From Ectothiorhodospiraceae bacterium 2226 (GTDB lineage Bacteria > Pseudomonadota > Gammaproteobacteria > GCA-013348725), in assembly GCA_013348725.1 (NCBI GenBank), contig CP054689.1, positions 1,166,501 through 1,230,500 on the forward strand: DNA of 64,000 bases, in the 5' to 3' direction. Under the pieces are notes generated by a model. The model made no database searches. It saw nothing but the letters and a program-made list of their open reading frames with translations, and was not told where the DNA came from. Below are positions 52,855 to 63,790 of this stretch, piece by piece (position 1 is the stretch's first letter; every line of letters starts with the position of its first letter). Made by a program: the position numbers and the translations under genes.

Positions 52855-54558
52855 CTAGTCGGCGGCGGCCTCCTGGCGCGCCAGCGGACCCGGCCCCGGC
52901 CCGCTCAGGTAGAACGGCAGATTCCCCGGCATCGTCTGCACGGCGCGCAGCATCGCCCGGTAGCGCCCGACCGCCGGCGGTGCCTCGACGTGCTCGTCGG
53001 ACCCCGCGGCGATCAGCACCCGCCCACGGGCGTCGCGCTGCGGGGTGCCGTCGGGGTGGCGCGCAATGCGGTACTCGCGCACATTGCCCCCCTCGCCCGC
53101 GAGCAGCGCGCGCCGCGCGCCGATCACCAACGCCGACAGCTCGCGCGACCACACCGCGGCGATCAATTCGCTGTTGAGCGCCATGCTGATCGGGTCGAGG
53201 TTGTAGGTACCCACCAGCAGCAGCTCGCCGTCGATCACCGCGAGCTTGCCGTGCACGTTGCGCCGGTCGCCCGCCACGTACAGGCGCAGCGTCGGCACCC
53301 GCGCGAGCAACTCCGGCCAGCGCTCCAGGAACAGCGCCTGCGTCAACGGCAGATCGGTGGAGGTCGGACCGTTGGTATAGAGCACGATGCGTACGCCCCG
53401 TTCCGCCGCCTCGGCCAGCACCTCCACGGCCCGATCCGGCAGGATCAGGTAGGGGCTTTGGATGAAGACATCCTGCTGCGCGGCGCCCACGAGACGCGCG
53501 AGGTCGCGGTTCACCGGGTCGTCGCCCTGTAGCAGGCGCGTCCCGCTGTCGAGCAGGCGCACCTCGGCGCGGGTCACGCCGGTCGGCGGCAGCGCCGCCG
53601 CCCCGCGCAGCGTGGGCATCGCCTCGAGTTCCTTCAGCCAGGGCAGGCCCAGGCGCTCGATCTCCGCCCGCACCGCCGCTGGCAGCGGCGCGTCGTGCAG
53701 CCAGGCGTCCATCGCCAGGTAGGCCAGCCGCAGCGCGGGGCCGTCGTCGTGATCGGCGAGCTGGCGGCGCACCACACCCCGCGACTCCGGGGCCTCGTAA
53801 CGCGCCTCGAACACGCGCCGCAGGGAAGCGGCGGTATCCCTGCCCGACAGGCGTACATCCGTGTCACGGAACGTCAGCGGGTTGTCCTGCGGCGGGGCGA
53901 AGTACTCGTCGGAGATGTTGCGCCCGCCGGTCAGCCCGTGCAGGTCGTCGGCGAGCAAGAGCTTGGCGTGCTCCCCCGCCGCCAGCGCCGCCGGATTCAG
54001 GGTCAGGAACATGTCCAGCATGCGGGTGCGCAGCGGGCGGTACATGCGCGCCTCGAGGTTGGGCGTGTCGGCCAGCGCATCCAAGTAGCCGTTGAAGCCG
54101 CGGATACCCGACATGCGTACGCCCATGCCATCGAGCATGACGCGCACCTGCACGCCCTGCTGCGCTTTGTGCTGCAAGTGGCCCAGGAACGCCGCGCCGA
54201 ACACGTCGGGCTTCAGAATGAAATAGTTGACGTCCAGGCGCCGCTCCGCCGAGGCGATCAGGCGCCAGCGCGCCACCCACGCCTCCACGTTGCCCTCCAG
54301 CAGCCGCAACTCGGGCGTGCCGTTGCCCGCCGCCTGCAGCGTCTCGTACACCTCGCGCAGCGTCGCACCGGGGGCCGGCTCCGGGCTGGCCGCCGGGGGT
54401 TGGTGGGGCGAAATCTGCACCTCCAAGAACGCGCGCCCCAGCGCCCAGCTCACCACCAACAGGCCAAGCATCACCGTCAAGCCGATCAGCAGGTAGCGAC
54501 CGACAGAGCTCCGGCGCCGCGCCGCGGCGTGGCGTGCAGTGGACGATGGCTGCGACAT
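52855..54558 (-). CDS. Phospholipase D-family protein (cardiolipin synthase-like)
   Basis: 567 residues. An N-terminal helix (YLLIGLTVMLGLLVVSWALG) anchors it. Two HKD active-site motifs are present: EHAKLLLADD with TGGRNISDEYF, and NVHGKLAVIDGELLLVGTYNLDP. Such proteins transfer or hydrolyse phosphatidyl groups. The start at 54558 (MSQPSS) or 54588 is not decided by a ribosome site. It is divergent from the peroxiredoxin-like gene. Both cardiolipin synthase and a phospholipase are possible. Confidence 0.85.
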   Translation of the reverse strand: MSQPSSTARHAAARRRSSVGRYLLIGLTVMLGLLVVSWALGRAFLEVQISPHQPPAASPEPAPGATLREVYETLQAAGNGTPELRLLEGNVEAWVARWRLIASAERRLDVNYFILKPDVFGAAFLGHLQHKAQQGVQVRVMLDGMGVRMSGIRGFNGYLDALADTPNLEARMYRPLRTRMLDMFLTLNPAALAAGEHAKLLLADDLHGLTGGRNISDEYFAPPQDNPLTFRDTDVRLSGRDTAASLRRVFEARYEAPESRGVVRRQLADHDDGPALRLAYLAMDAWLHDAPLPAAVRAEIERLGLPWLKELEAMPTLRGAAALPPTGVTRAEVRLLDSGTRLLQGDDPVNRDLARLVGAAQQDVFIQSPYLILPDRAVEVLAEAAERGVRIVLYTNGPTSTDLPLTQALFLERWPELLARVPTLRLYVAGDRRNVHGKLAVIDGELLLVGTYNLDPISMALNSELIAAVWSRELSALVIGARRALLAGEGGNVREYRIARHPDGTPQRDARGRVLIAAGSDEHVEAPPAVGRYRAMLRAVQTMPGNLPFYLSGPGPGPLARQEAAAD

Positions 54559-54830
54559 GGTGCTTAACGTGTAGCCCAGATTGAACATTTCGGCAGTGGG
54601 CGCGGGGTGGTTCGTCCGTTCGGCGCCGACGGTCTGTCCGGTAGCGGCGGCCCAAGTGACGGACTGGGGGGGGCCTGTTTGGCGAGCCGGCCGCATGCCC
54701 GTCGCGGCCATCGCTCCGTGGTTGGGAGCTTTGCCGCCGCGTTTGGAGCCGATCAGCCCTGCGCGCCACTCGCTACGCTTAATGGAACGCGGCCGCGCGC
54801 CGCCCTGTGATCGACATGGAGGTATGCGCC

Positions 54831-55286
54831 ATGAACCGCCCCGAGTTGGGTGCCATCGTGCCGAACTTCCGGCTGCTCCCCGCGATACGCGCCCAGCGAT
54901 CGTGCTCGCTGCTCGATTACCGCCAGATCAAACCCGTGGTGCTGGTGCTGTGCGGCCGGGAGTGCGGAGCGTTGCTGGACGGCTTCGCGCGGCATTACGC
55001 GGAGTACCGCGAGGCGGGCGCGGAGGTGCTCGCCGTGGTGCAGAAGCCGCCCCAGGGGATGCCGCCGCCGTTTCCGCTCGTGCGTGACGCGGACGGGCAG
55101 GTGACCGCGCGGCTGGCTGAGCGCACACCCACGGTCCTCCTGCTCGACAGCTACGGCGAGCTGCAGGCGCGCCACGAGGGGCCGTGGCCGGACGGGCCGA
55201 ACCACCGCGACTTGGTGCACCACATCATCCGCCTGGAGATGCAGTGCCCCGAGTGCGGCGCGCCGGCCTGGGCGCAGTTCCAGTAG
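54831..55286 (+). CDS. Peroxiredoxin/thioredoxin-fold protein
   Basis: 151 residues. GAIVPNFRLLPA, then IKPVVLVLCGRECGALLDGFARHYAEYREAGAEVLAVVQ follow the AhpC/TSA fold, with a C-x3-C (CGREC) in place of the usual peroxidatic T-x2-C. A C-terminal cysteine pair, CPEC, is extra. A GGAGG lies 8 bases before the start at 54831. It may reduce hydroperoxides or serve a redox signal. The altered active site makes catalysis uncertain. Confidence 0.75.
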   Translation: MNRPELGAIVPNFRLLPAIRAQRSCSLLDYRQIKPVVLVLCGRECGALLDGFARHYAEYREAGAEVLAVVQKPPQGMPPPFPLVRDADGQVTARLAERTPTVLLLDSYGELQARHEGPWPDGPNHRDLVHHIIRLEMQCPECGAPAWAQFQ

Positions 55287-55374
55287 GCGGGCCATCTCGG
55301 ACACCCCGTCGGCTGCGCATCCGCCGCGTCGCGCCGTCCCGCCCGCACCAACCGGTGCCGGCAAGGCAAGCCGG

Positions 55375-55782
55375 TCAGCGGCCGCCGCCCCCTTGACCAC
55401 CCGCGCCGCCACCGCCGCCCATGCCGCGACCGGGCCCCATGCCCCCGCCCGGTCCCATCCCGCCGCGCGGGCGATCCGCGGGCGGCGCATCGGGCAGCGT
55501 CTTGCCAAGCGCCTTGGCGCGCTCTTGCATTTGCTGGTGGTGCTCCTGGCGAATCGCCGCGCGCTCCTGCTCGGTGCGCGCGGCGCGCATGCGCTCCTGA
55601 TACGCGGCGCGCTCCCGGGGCGTCATCAACTCGGCGCCGTAGATACGATCCTGGGCCTGCACCTGCGTTTGCGCCCGCTCCGTGGCCTGCGCCAGCAGGT
55701 CGTCGGCGGCCGGGGGTGAGGCGTGCAGAGTCGCCGTGAGGCCAAGGCACATCACGCCGGTAAGTACGAAGAACTTTCTCAT
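55375..55782 (-). CDS. Small secreted protein with glycine-rich tail
   Basis: 135 residues. Signal peptide MRKFFVLTGVMCLGLTATLHA, then a charged helical stretch (LMTPRERAAYQERMRAARTEQERAAIRQEHHQQMQERA) and a tail of repeated GMGPGGG units ending GGGGR. No named family is recognised; the middle resembles short periplasmic helical proteins. The tail is low complexity. The start at 55782 gives the signal peptide. Confidence 0.68.
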   Translation of the reverse strand: MRKFFVLTGVMCLGLTATLHASPPAADDLLAQATERAQTQVQAQDRIYGAELMTPRERAAYQERMRAARTEQERAAIRQEHHQQMQERAKALGKTLPDAPPADRPRGGMGPGGGMGPGRGMGGGGGAGGQGGGGR

Positions 55783-55967
55783 TCTGATTTCCCTCCGGGG
55801 GAGGACTGGACGTGCCAACGACAGTCCCCGGAGCCGCACGGCACGCTTGGCGGGTTCTTCTTCAACTGTAGAAGGTGACGCGCACCCGCGCGCGACCGCG
55901 CCGCATGGGACCGGCATGGGACTGAACGTGCCGACGGGACGCGCCGCGCGCCCCGTCCGCCCCGGCG

Positions 55968-58058
<2,091 letters not shown>

Positions 58059-58174
58059 CGCGATCTCCTTATCTGCGAGGGGTGAGCATCGAGGGTCGAT
58101 GCGGGGTGCCGGGCGAGCCGGCACCCCACAGGTCTAGAACACGTCCAAGGCGGGCACAAGCTTGACCCGGCCAG

Positions 58175-59878
58175 TCAGGGCCCGTGCTCCACTGGCAGGC
58201 CCGCGCGCGGCGCCGCCCGATCCCCCAGTTCCCGCTGCGGCACGGCGGCCGCCGGCGCGTCACCCTCCTGACTCGCCAACGGATGGGCGACCGCGGCCAA
58301 GTGCCCGTTGATCCGCTTGAGGTCGCGGATGACGTCGAGATAGACGGCGCTGTTCTCGATCGACTCCGCCTCGCCGGCGCGCAGCCGCTCGAAGTGGGCC
58401 TGCACCGCCGCCTGCTCCAACGCACGCAACATGCCCTTCTCGTCGAGCAAGCGACGCGCGAGTAGCGGGTCGCGGGACAGCAGCACGTTGAGCGAGAGCT
58501 GCAGGTTCTCGCCGACCCGCGCGTGGATCGCCTTGAGTTGCGCGAGCCCCTCGGGCGAGAAGCGGTAGCCGTGGCGCGCCTTCTTGGCGGCGATCTCCAT
58601 CAGGTTCTTCTCGATGATGTCGCCCACGTGCTCCAGGTTCACCGTATAGCGGATGATCTCCATGCAACGCCGGCTCTCGTCCAGCGTCATGTGGGTACGC
58701 GAGAGTTGAATCAGATAGTGCTTGATCGCCTCGTGCAGACGGTCCACCTCGTCGTCGTCCGCGCCCACCTGCTTCAGCAGATCGGTGTCGTCGTGCTCGA
58801 GGACCTGAATGCTGCGCTGCAGCATGTGGTCGACCAGATCGCCGAGGCGCAGGCATTCGCGGGCGGCGCAGGCCAGCGCCTCCGAAGGCGTGTCCAGCGC
58901 CGCCGCATCGAGGTGCTGAGGTGCCGCCGGATCGGGCGTCACGGGCGCGTCGGGCAACAGCCGCGCGGTCGCCCGCGCGACCCGGTCCGTGAACGGCAGG
59001 AACAGCGCCGCCACCATCAGGTTGAAGGCCAAGTGCGCATGCACCGGCGCGCGCCCGGGCGAGGGATCCAGCGCCAGCAGCCACTCCGTCGCCGCCGGGA
59101 TCAGCGGCAACAGCGCGAGGGCGCCCGCGCCGCGCATGAGCAGGTTGCCGAGCGGCACCCGGCGCGCCGACGCCGGGGCGCCGGCCTGCAGCGTGTAGGG
59201 TGCAATCGCGCCCCCCACGTTCACGCCCAGCACCAACACCAGCGCGAGCGCGGGCGGCAACGCGCCCGACGCGGCCAAGGCCGCGACCAGCAACACCATC
59301 GCCAGACTCGAGTGGGCGAGCCAGGTCAGCATGGCCGCGAACAGCACTGCCAGCAGCGGTTCGCCCTCGAGGGCTGCGAGCAGCACGCCGAAGCCCTGGG
59401 CGTCGCGCAGCGGCGCGGACGCCGCGGTGATCGAGCCCAGCGCGAGCAGCATCAGCCCAACGCCGATGACGATGCGCCCGATGTTGCGCGCTCGGTCGGC
59501 GCGCGCGGTCATGAAGGTGATCACACCGACCGCGACCGCGAGCGGCGCCAACCCGCGCAGATCCAAGGCGAACACCTGCGCGACCAGCGCCGAGCCGATG
59601 TCCGCGCCCAGCATCACCGACAGCGCGACGCCGCCGCCGAGCATGCCGCGGGCAACCAGCGGCGAGACGATCAACGCCGTCGCCGCGCTGCTCTGCAGGG
59701 CCGCGGTCACACCCAGGCCGGTGCCCGCGGCCGCGAAGCGGTTTCCCGTGCACGCCGCGAGCACTTGGCGCAGCCGCGCCCCGAAGGCACGCATCATGCC
59801 GGTACGCACCATCCGCACGCCCCACACCAGCAGCGCGACGCCGCCGATGAAGTTCACCAACAATCCGGTACCGCTCAT
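58175..59878 (-). CDS. Na/Pi cotransporter-family protein with PhoU-like C-terminus
   Basis: 567 residues. Two inverted PNaS repeats (about 1-150 and 155-305): the first has GLGVTAALQSSAATALIVSPLV with the QSS motif, the second has WLAHSSLAMVLLVAAL, where the glutamine is replaced. The C-terminal 200 residues (ECLRLGDLVDHMLQRSIQVLEHD and LDESRRCMEIIRYTVNLEHVGDIIEKNL) form a PhoU-like helical domain. It likely moves phosphate with sodium across the inner membrane. A short start context is seen at 59878. Confidence 0.88.
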   Translation of the reverse strand: MSGTGLLVNFIGGVALLVWGVRMVRTGMMRAFGARLRQVLAACTGNRFAAAGTGLGVTAALQSSAATALIVSPLVARGMLGGGVALSVMLGADIGSALVAQVFALDLRGLAPLAVAVGVITFMTARADRARNIGRIVIGVGLMLLALGSITAASAPLRDAQGFGVLLAALEGEPLLAVLFAAMLTWLAHSSLAMVLLVAALAASGALPPALALVLVLGVNVGGAIAPYTLQAGAPASARRVPLGNLLMRGAGALALLPLIPAATEWLLALDPSPGRAPVHAHLAFNLMVAALFLPFTDRVARATARLLPDAPVTPDPAAPQHLDAAALDTPSEALACAARECLRLGDLVDHMLQRSIQVLEHDDTDLLKQVGADDDEVDRLHEAIKHYLIQLSRTHMTLDESRRCMEIIRYTVNLEHVGDIIEKNLMEIAAKKARHGYRFSPEGLAQLKAIHARVGENLQLSLNVLLSRDPLLARRLLDEKGMLRALEQAAVQAHFERLRAGEAESIENSAVYLDVIRDLKRINGHLAAVAHPLASQEGDAPAAAVPQRELGDRAAPRAGLPVEHGP

Positions 59879-59942
59879 TGATTCGACTCCTAGTCACGGC
59901 GTCTGGCGGACGCCTACGCCCTCGCCTCAGCGGCGCCGCCGG

Positions 59943-60461
59943 TCAAGCGGCGTCGCCGCCCGGGCCCGGCGGCGGCGCGAAGTACCCGAGCAACGTGGTC
60001 TGCGTCTTGGCGGTGCCGTCGGTCAGCAGGTCGAGCTGGTCGCGCAGGCCGATAATGCGCGCGGCGGGCGCGTCGCCGACAAAACGCCATTCGCGGCGCC
60101 CGCTGTCGTACACCCCGACGCTCACACCGCGCGCGCGCAGCAGCGCCTGCGCGCGGGTACCGAAGGCACTCGGCACCGTCACCACCACGTTCATCACCGG
60201 CTCCAGCGGCATGGGGTCCCATCGGTAGCGGGCGCGCACCTCGCCCACCTTCAGGTCATCGCCGTACACCCTCCACAGCTGCGCACCGGCCTCGGCAAGC
60301 ACATCCTCGTTATCGGCCAGCAGCTCCAATCCATGACCGTCGCAGAGCCAGTCCAGTGAAGCCGAGCGCTGCAAGTGACGCGCCGCGGCACGCGCGAAGC
60401 GCAACTGAAAGACCTCGGAGCGGCTCGCCATGCGTTGCGCAAAAGGCAAGTAACGTTCCAT
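59943..60461 (-). CDS. Orphan protein with EF-G domain V-like fold
   Basis: 172 residues. The N-terminal 70 residues are helical and basic. The second half (about 78-165) has VRARYRWDPMPLEPVMNVVVTVP, LLRARGVSVGVY, and AARIIGLRDQLDLLTDGTAKTQTTLLGYF. This resembles domain V of elongation factor G (LEP-x-M-x-V-x-V-x-x-P then L-T-x-G). No GTPase domain is present. GGAGG precedes the start. It may bind the ribosome or RNA; the function is unknown and the match is remote. Confidence 0.6.
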   Translation of the reverse strand: MERYLPFAQRMASRSEVFQLRFARAAARHLQRSASLDWLCDGHGLELLADNEDVLAEAGAQLWRVYGDDLKVGEVRARYRWDPMPLEPVMNVVVTVPSAFGTRAQALLRARGVSVGVYDSGRREWRFVGDAPAARIIGLRDQLDLLTDGTAKTQTTLLGYFAPPPGPGGDAA

Positions 60462-60940
60462 ACCCGAACCTCCTCTGAAGCGGGACCCGGTGAAACGAAC
60501 AACGTGAGGTTTGCAGAAGAACGGGATGCGCGCACCGCGCATCCCGTGACTAGCGGGTGGGAAGGCGGGGGCGAACAATGAAAAGGCGACGCTTGGCCAT
60601 GACGGATCGCGAACTCCAACGACGAACGGGCACCACCTCGGCGCCCGTTTCCAAGATTGAGACATACCGCGTTGGAAAAAGCAAACCAGCAGCTGCGCGC
60701 GTGCCAGGCCGGCTTGCCTTTTATTTTTTAACGGGTATGGTCTGAGGCGTACGCAGTTCCCATACGGCAGCCATAGCGAGCCCTATCGCCATGTTGCAGA
60801 TCCAATCCAGCCCCACGCCACGCAGCACCCTCACCTTTCCGGTTTAAGCCGGGCGGCGCGCCGTCGCCCCCGGCCTGCTCGCTGTTTCCAGCACCGTTTT
60901 TTTCCGAAGCACGTACTTCACCAGACATGGAGGCGTCGCA
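60462..60940. other. Intergenic stretch of 479 bases with a perfect 12-bp hairpin
   Basis: Holds the hairpin ACGGGATGCGCG (60521-60532) and CGCGCATCCCGT (60536-60547) with loop CAC, a second repeat AACGGGC/GCCCGTT near 60627-60651, and a short plus-strand hairpin (60706-60719) followed by TTTATTTTTTAA. An untranslated RNA or leader is possible; no convincing gene is seen. Confidence 0.5.
60706..60731 (+). terminator. Weak terminator-like hairpin
   Basis: AGGC/GCCT stem with a 6-base loop, then TTTATTTTTTAA on the plus strand. The stem is short and no plus-strand gene is seen just upstream, so this is tentative. Confidence 0.3.
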
Positions 60941-61342
60941 GTGGCACGCACGCATGTTGTGTCTCTGTTACACCCGGGGGGTGATTGCATTCCTGCACCG
61001 GCGCCGAAATCGGCGCGTACACCCAAGCGCGCCGAGGTCCGCCAGGCGCTCAACCAAGTGGAGCGAGCCTACCGCGCCAAGCGTGGATCGCTGCCCCGCC
61101 GCGTGCGCCTCGGCTGCCGCGTCACGCTCCTCGAGCGCGAGAGCATGGAGCAGATTGCGCTGGTGGTCACCCGGCCTGCCGACAGCGACCCCGAGCGGGG
61201 CCGCATCTCCTGCTTGTCGCCGCTCGGTCGCGGGCTGATCGGCGCCGAGCCGGGCGATGTGGTCGATGTCGCCCTGAATAACCTGAGCAGCCGGTTCTAC
61301 GTGCTCCACGTCGACCCGGCCCCGGACAAGGAGGCGCTATGA
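60941..61342 (+). CDS. GreA/GreB C-terminal-domain-like protein
   Basis: 133 residues from a GTG start with GGAGG 7 bases upstream. Residues about 38-130 match the FKBP-like C-terminal domain of Gre factors and Rnk: VRLGCRVTLLERESMEQIALVVTRPADSDPERGRISCLSPLGRGLIGAEPGDVVDV. The coiled coil that enters RNA polymerase in GreA is replaced by a short helix of some 20 residues. It may bind polymerase without cleavage activity, as Rnk does. No operon partner is clear. Confidence 0.72.
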   Translation: MARTHVVSLLHPGGDCIPAPAPKSARTPKRAEVRQALNQVERAYRAKRGSLPRRVRLGCRVTLLERESMEQIALVVTRPADSDPERGRISCLSPLGRGLIGAEPGDVVDVALNNLSSRFYVLHVDPAPDKEAL

Positions 61343-61428
61343 GCGAACGTCGCTGTTGACGGAAACCGTGAACGTACAGCCGGGAGCCGCCCGGCATCGG
61401 ACGAACGATCGAAATGGGAGTGCCCCGC

Positions 61429-61518
61429 ATGAGTAAGGAAAAGGCGAAGAAGGTGGCCCAGAAGTCGCTCAAGGAAAAGCGACGGGATAAAAAGGGCAAG
61501 CGGAGCAAGGACGCGTAA
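61429..61518 (+). CDS. 29-residue lysine-rich small protein
   Basis: ATG at 61429 to TAA at 61518. The product is almost half lysine and arginine (MSKEKAKKVAQ then KSLKEKRRDKK, then GKRSKDA), helical and soluble. A GGGAG lies about 8 bases upstream. Similar short basic proteins are found in many bacteria, but their function is unknown. It follows the GreA-like gene by 86 bases. Confidence 0.55.
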   Translation: MSKEKAKKVAQKSLKEKRRDKKGKRSKDA

Positions 61519-61607
61519 CTTCGGCGGGCGCGATGCGCCCCGCTTATCATTTCCGAGAGGCCGAGGGCGTCGGTCGGCGACGAGTCTCGCCGCCACCCGC
61601 CGCGGCG

Positions 61608-62063
61608 CTACCGATCCGCGCCGGGCACGCTCATGCCCAGCGCCCCACGGGGCAGCGTATAGGGATCGATCAGGTCGAACGCGCCGCTCGCATGCTCCAC
61701 CAACAGCGACGTCACGCCGACCGTCTGTGCATCGGTGCTCTGCACGACCAGCATACCGTTCGCCGCCAGTCCGAAGTCGGCAACCGGGCGCTGAACGACA
61801 CCGCGCGGCAACCCCCGCACCTCCACGCAGGCCCCCTCCCCGGGCCCCTGCAGGCTGCAGACCTCATAGTTTCCTTCGTCCGAGAGGGTCGAGATGATCA
61901 AGGTGCTGGCATAACCTTCCACTAGCACGGCAGGGTAGAAGTCGAAGCTGGCGTCCGTGATGACGCTGCGCTCGACCTGGCTCTCGGCTGGGGCTTGAGC
62001 CGGGACGCCGAGGGCGAGCGCTGCCAGCGTCAGCCCGACCAGTGTGCTCGACAACGCGCGCAT
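61608..62063 (-). CDS. Secreted protein of unknown function
   Basis: 151 residues with signal peptide MRALSSTLVGLTLAALALGVPAQA. The mature part, VITDASFDFYPAVLVEGYASTLIISTLSDEGNYEVCSLQGPGEGACVEVRGL, has two cysteines that may form a disulfide, and a C-terminal LLVEHASGAFDLIDPYTLPRGALGM. No named family is recognised. A GGAGG precedes the start. Probably periplasmic and monomeric. Confidence 0.7.
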   Translation of the reverse strand: MRALSSTLVGLTLAALALGVPAQAPAESQVERSVITDASFDFYPAVLVEGYASTLIISTLSDEGNYEVCSLQGPGEGACVEVRGLPRGVVQRPVADFGLAANGMLVVQSTDAQTVGVTSLLVEHASGAFDLIDPYTLPRGALGMSVPGADR

Positions 62064-62200
62064 GACGTTTCCTCCTTAGGAAGGGCCGTGGGCGACGCAC
62101 GTATCTAGCCGGAGCGGCCGCCCGCGGCGAGGGGGTGTGGTCCTACACGATGGCTGGTTCGGCCTTGGGATTGGGGCCCGCGGCGCAGCGAGCGATCCCG

Positions 62201-62347
62201 CTACACGCCTCCCCAGCGGCCTCCGAGACGGAGGACAACCGTCATCGTAAGGATGCCCATGAGAAAGCATAGCGACACGAGGTGCAGCAACCACGTCTCG
62301 CTCGCCGCCCGTGTAGCGGGTGAAGGGTTGGCGGGCCGAGCGACCAC
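62201..62347 (-). CDS. Possible 48-residue single-pass membrane protein
   Basis: Starts GTG with GGGAG 7 bases upstream. The N-terminal 15 residues are polar, followed by one hydrophobic helix (WLLHLVSLCFLMGILTMTVV) and a basic end (LRLGGRWGGV). Composition is less GC-driven than the shadow frames around it. It lies in the 380-base gap 62064-62443 that otherwise shows nothing. No family is recognised. Confidence 0.35.
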   Translation of the reverse strand: MVARPANPSPATRAASETWLLHLVSLCFLMGILTMTVVLRLGGRWGGV

Positions 62348-62443
62348 GCCGGTCTCTCCCGCACAAAGGGGCGCGCTGGCCGGTGTCGCGGATTAGTGCC
62401 TACACGCCAAGCCTGCCCCCGCTGCCACAGGGCTGCCTGCGCT

Positions 62444-62992
62444 TCAAGGCGGCTCGGTATCCGCCGCCCCAGGCGAGGACACGCCGTGCAGGCTCGAGCG
62501 TGCACGCACGGCGGTGGGCGCGCCGCGCACCACGCTGAACGAGCCGTCGGTTTCCAACACCACCGCCTCCACCTCGCCCAGATCCACCGCGCCCGCCGAA
62601 CGCACCGCCGCGCGCAATTCATCGACCGACACCCGCGCCGCCCGCAGCGCGGTCGGCAACAGCTCGCCGCGGTACAGCAACAGCGCCGGCTCCCCCGTGA
62701 CCACGCGGCGCACCCATCTCGCGCGGACACTCGCCCACGCCACCGCGTATTGCAGTCCGATGAGCAGCGCGAGAGCGAGCGTACCCTGCGCCAGGGTGAC
62801 GTCCTGGTTGAGCAGGATCGTGGCCAGGGTCGAACCGAGCGCCACCGTCACCACGAAGTCGAAGGCGTTCATCTTCGACAGCGTCCGGCGGCCCGATACG
62901 CGCAGCAAAGCGATCAGGGTCACGTAGGCCAGCACCCCGACCACCGCCGTGCGCAGCAGCTGCGTCCAGCCGTCGAAAACGAGCGCGTCCAT
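62444..62992 (-). CDS. DUF421 (YetF-like) membrane protein
   Basis: 182 residues. Three N-terminal helices (LLRTAVVGVLAYVTLIALL, DFVVTVALGSTLATILL, GTLALALLIGLQYAVAWASV) are followed by the soluble DUF421 domain with SGRRTLSKMNAFDFV and GEPALLLYRGELLPTALRAARVSVDELRAAVR. Cytosolic DUF421 domains form dimers; the function is unknown. The start at 62992 matches the family N-terminus. Confidence 0.85.
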   Translation of the reverse strand: MDALVFDGWTQLLRTAVVGVLAYVTLIALLRVSGRRTLSKMNAFDFVVTVALGSTLATILLNQDVTLAQGTLALALLIGLQYAVAWASVRARWVRRVVTGEPALLLYRGELLPTALRAARVSVDELRAAVRSAGAVDLGEVEAVVLETDGSFSVVRGAPTAVRARSSLHGVSSPGAADTEPP

Positions 62993-63193
62993 TAACTCCA
63001 ACCGCGCGTGCTGCCCGCGCTTGTGCCGTCGATCTCCCGCATGGCCAGCCCCCGGCCGCTGTGCTACCGGAAGCCTAGTCGAACGATGCCGGCGCCGTCT
63101 GCGCGCGAACACACCGCCAGCCTCGCCCGCCCGCTGAACCGCAATGGCGTGCGGGCGACAGGGTGCCCGCTCGGGGCTGAAACGCGTCTGGTG

Positions 63194-63679
63194 CTAGAGA
63201 AATCGCACGACCAAGAATACGCCGATCATCACGAAGCCCAGTGCGAGCTTCACGGCCGCGCCGATGGCCATGCCGAGCCAAGCGCCGACACCGGCGCGGC
63301 CGGCCGAGCCGATCGGCCGGCGCATGGACAGCTCGCCGATCACCGCGCCGACGAAGGGGCCGATCAGTACGCCCGGCAGTCCGAAGAACAGCCCAACCAG
63401 CGCGCCCACCGCCGCGCCCATCATGGCGCGCCCCGAGGCCCCGAAGTGGCGCGCGCCGTACGCCGTCGCGGCGAGATCCACCAGGTACATCAGTACCGCG
63501 AGGATCCCGAGGGCGATGAGCGTGCCCGCCCCCACGTGCGCGAAGTCCTCGGCCCATGCGGCGAACAACAAGCCGACGAACAACAGCGGCGGTCCGGGCA
63601 GCGCCGGCAAGATCAATCCCGCCAGGCCCGCGAAGACCAGCAGAACGGCGAACACCCACATCAAAACGGTCGCTTCCAT
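63194..63679 (-). CDS. DUF456 membrane protein
   Basis: 161 residues with four or five helices, GLILPALPGPPLLFVGLLFAAWAEDFAHVG, DLAATAYGARHFGASGRAMMGAAVGALVGLFFGLPGVLIGPFVGAVIGEL. This is the small hydrophobic DUF456 family of unknown function. An ATG with no strong ribosome site begins it. Confidence 0.85.
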   Translation of the reverse strand: MEATVLMWVFAVLLVFAGLAGLILPALPGPPLLFVGLLFAAWAEDFAHVGAGTLIALGILAVLMYLVDLAATAYGARHFGASGRAMMGAAVGALVGLFFGLPGVLIGPFVGAVIGELSMRRPIGSAGRAGVGAWLGMAIGAAVKLALGFVMIGVFLVVRFL

Positions 63680-63790
63680 GGAGGGGCATTCTAGCCGCAG
63701 GGGCTTGGTGGTGCGTCAGCAGCGAACAGCCGGGGCACGAACGCCGTCAGGATGGATGGCGACGAAGGGGCCACCGCGCCGCCGCCGGCG

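Noticed and set aside
58523-59881. Plus-strand frame opposite the Na/Pi cotransporter
   Set aside because: Arginine/glutamine/histidine-rich shadow with no recognisable domain.
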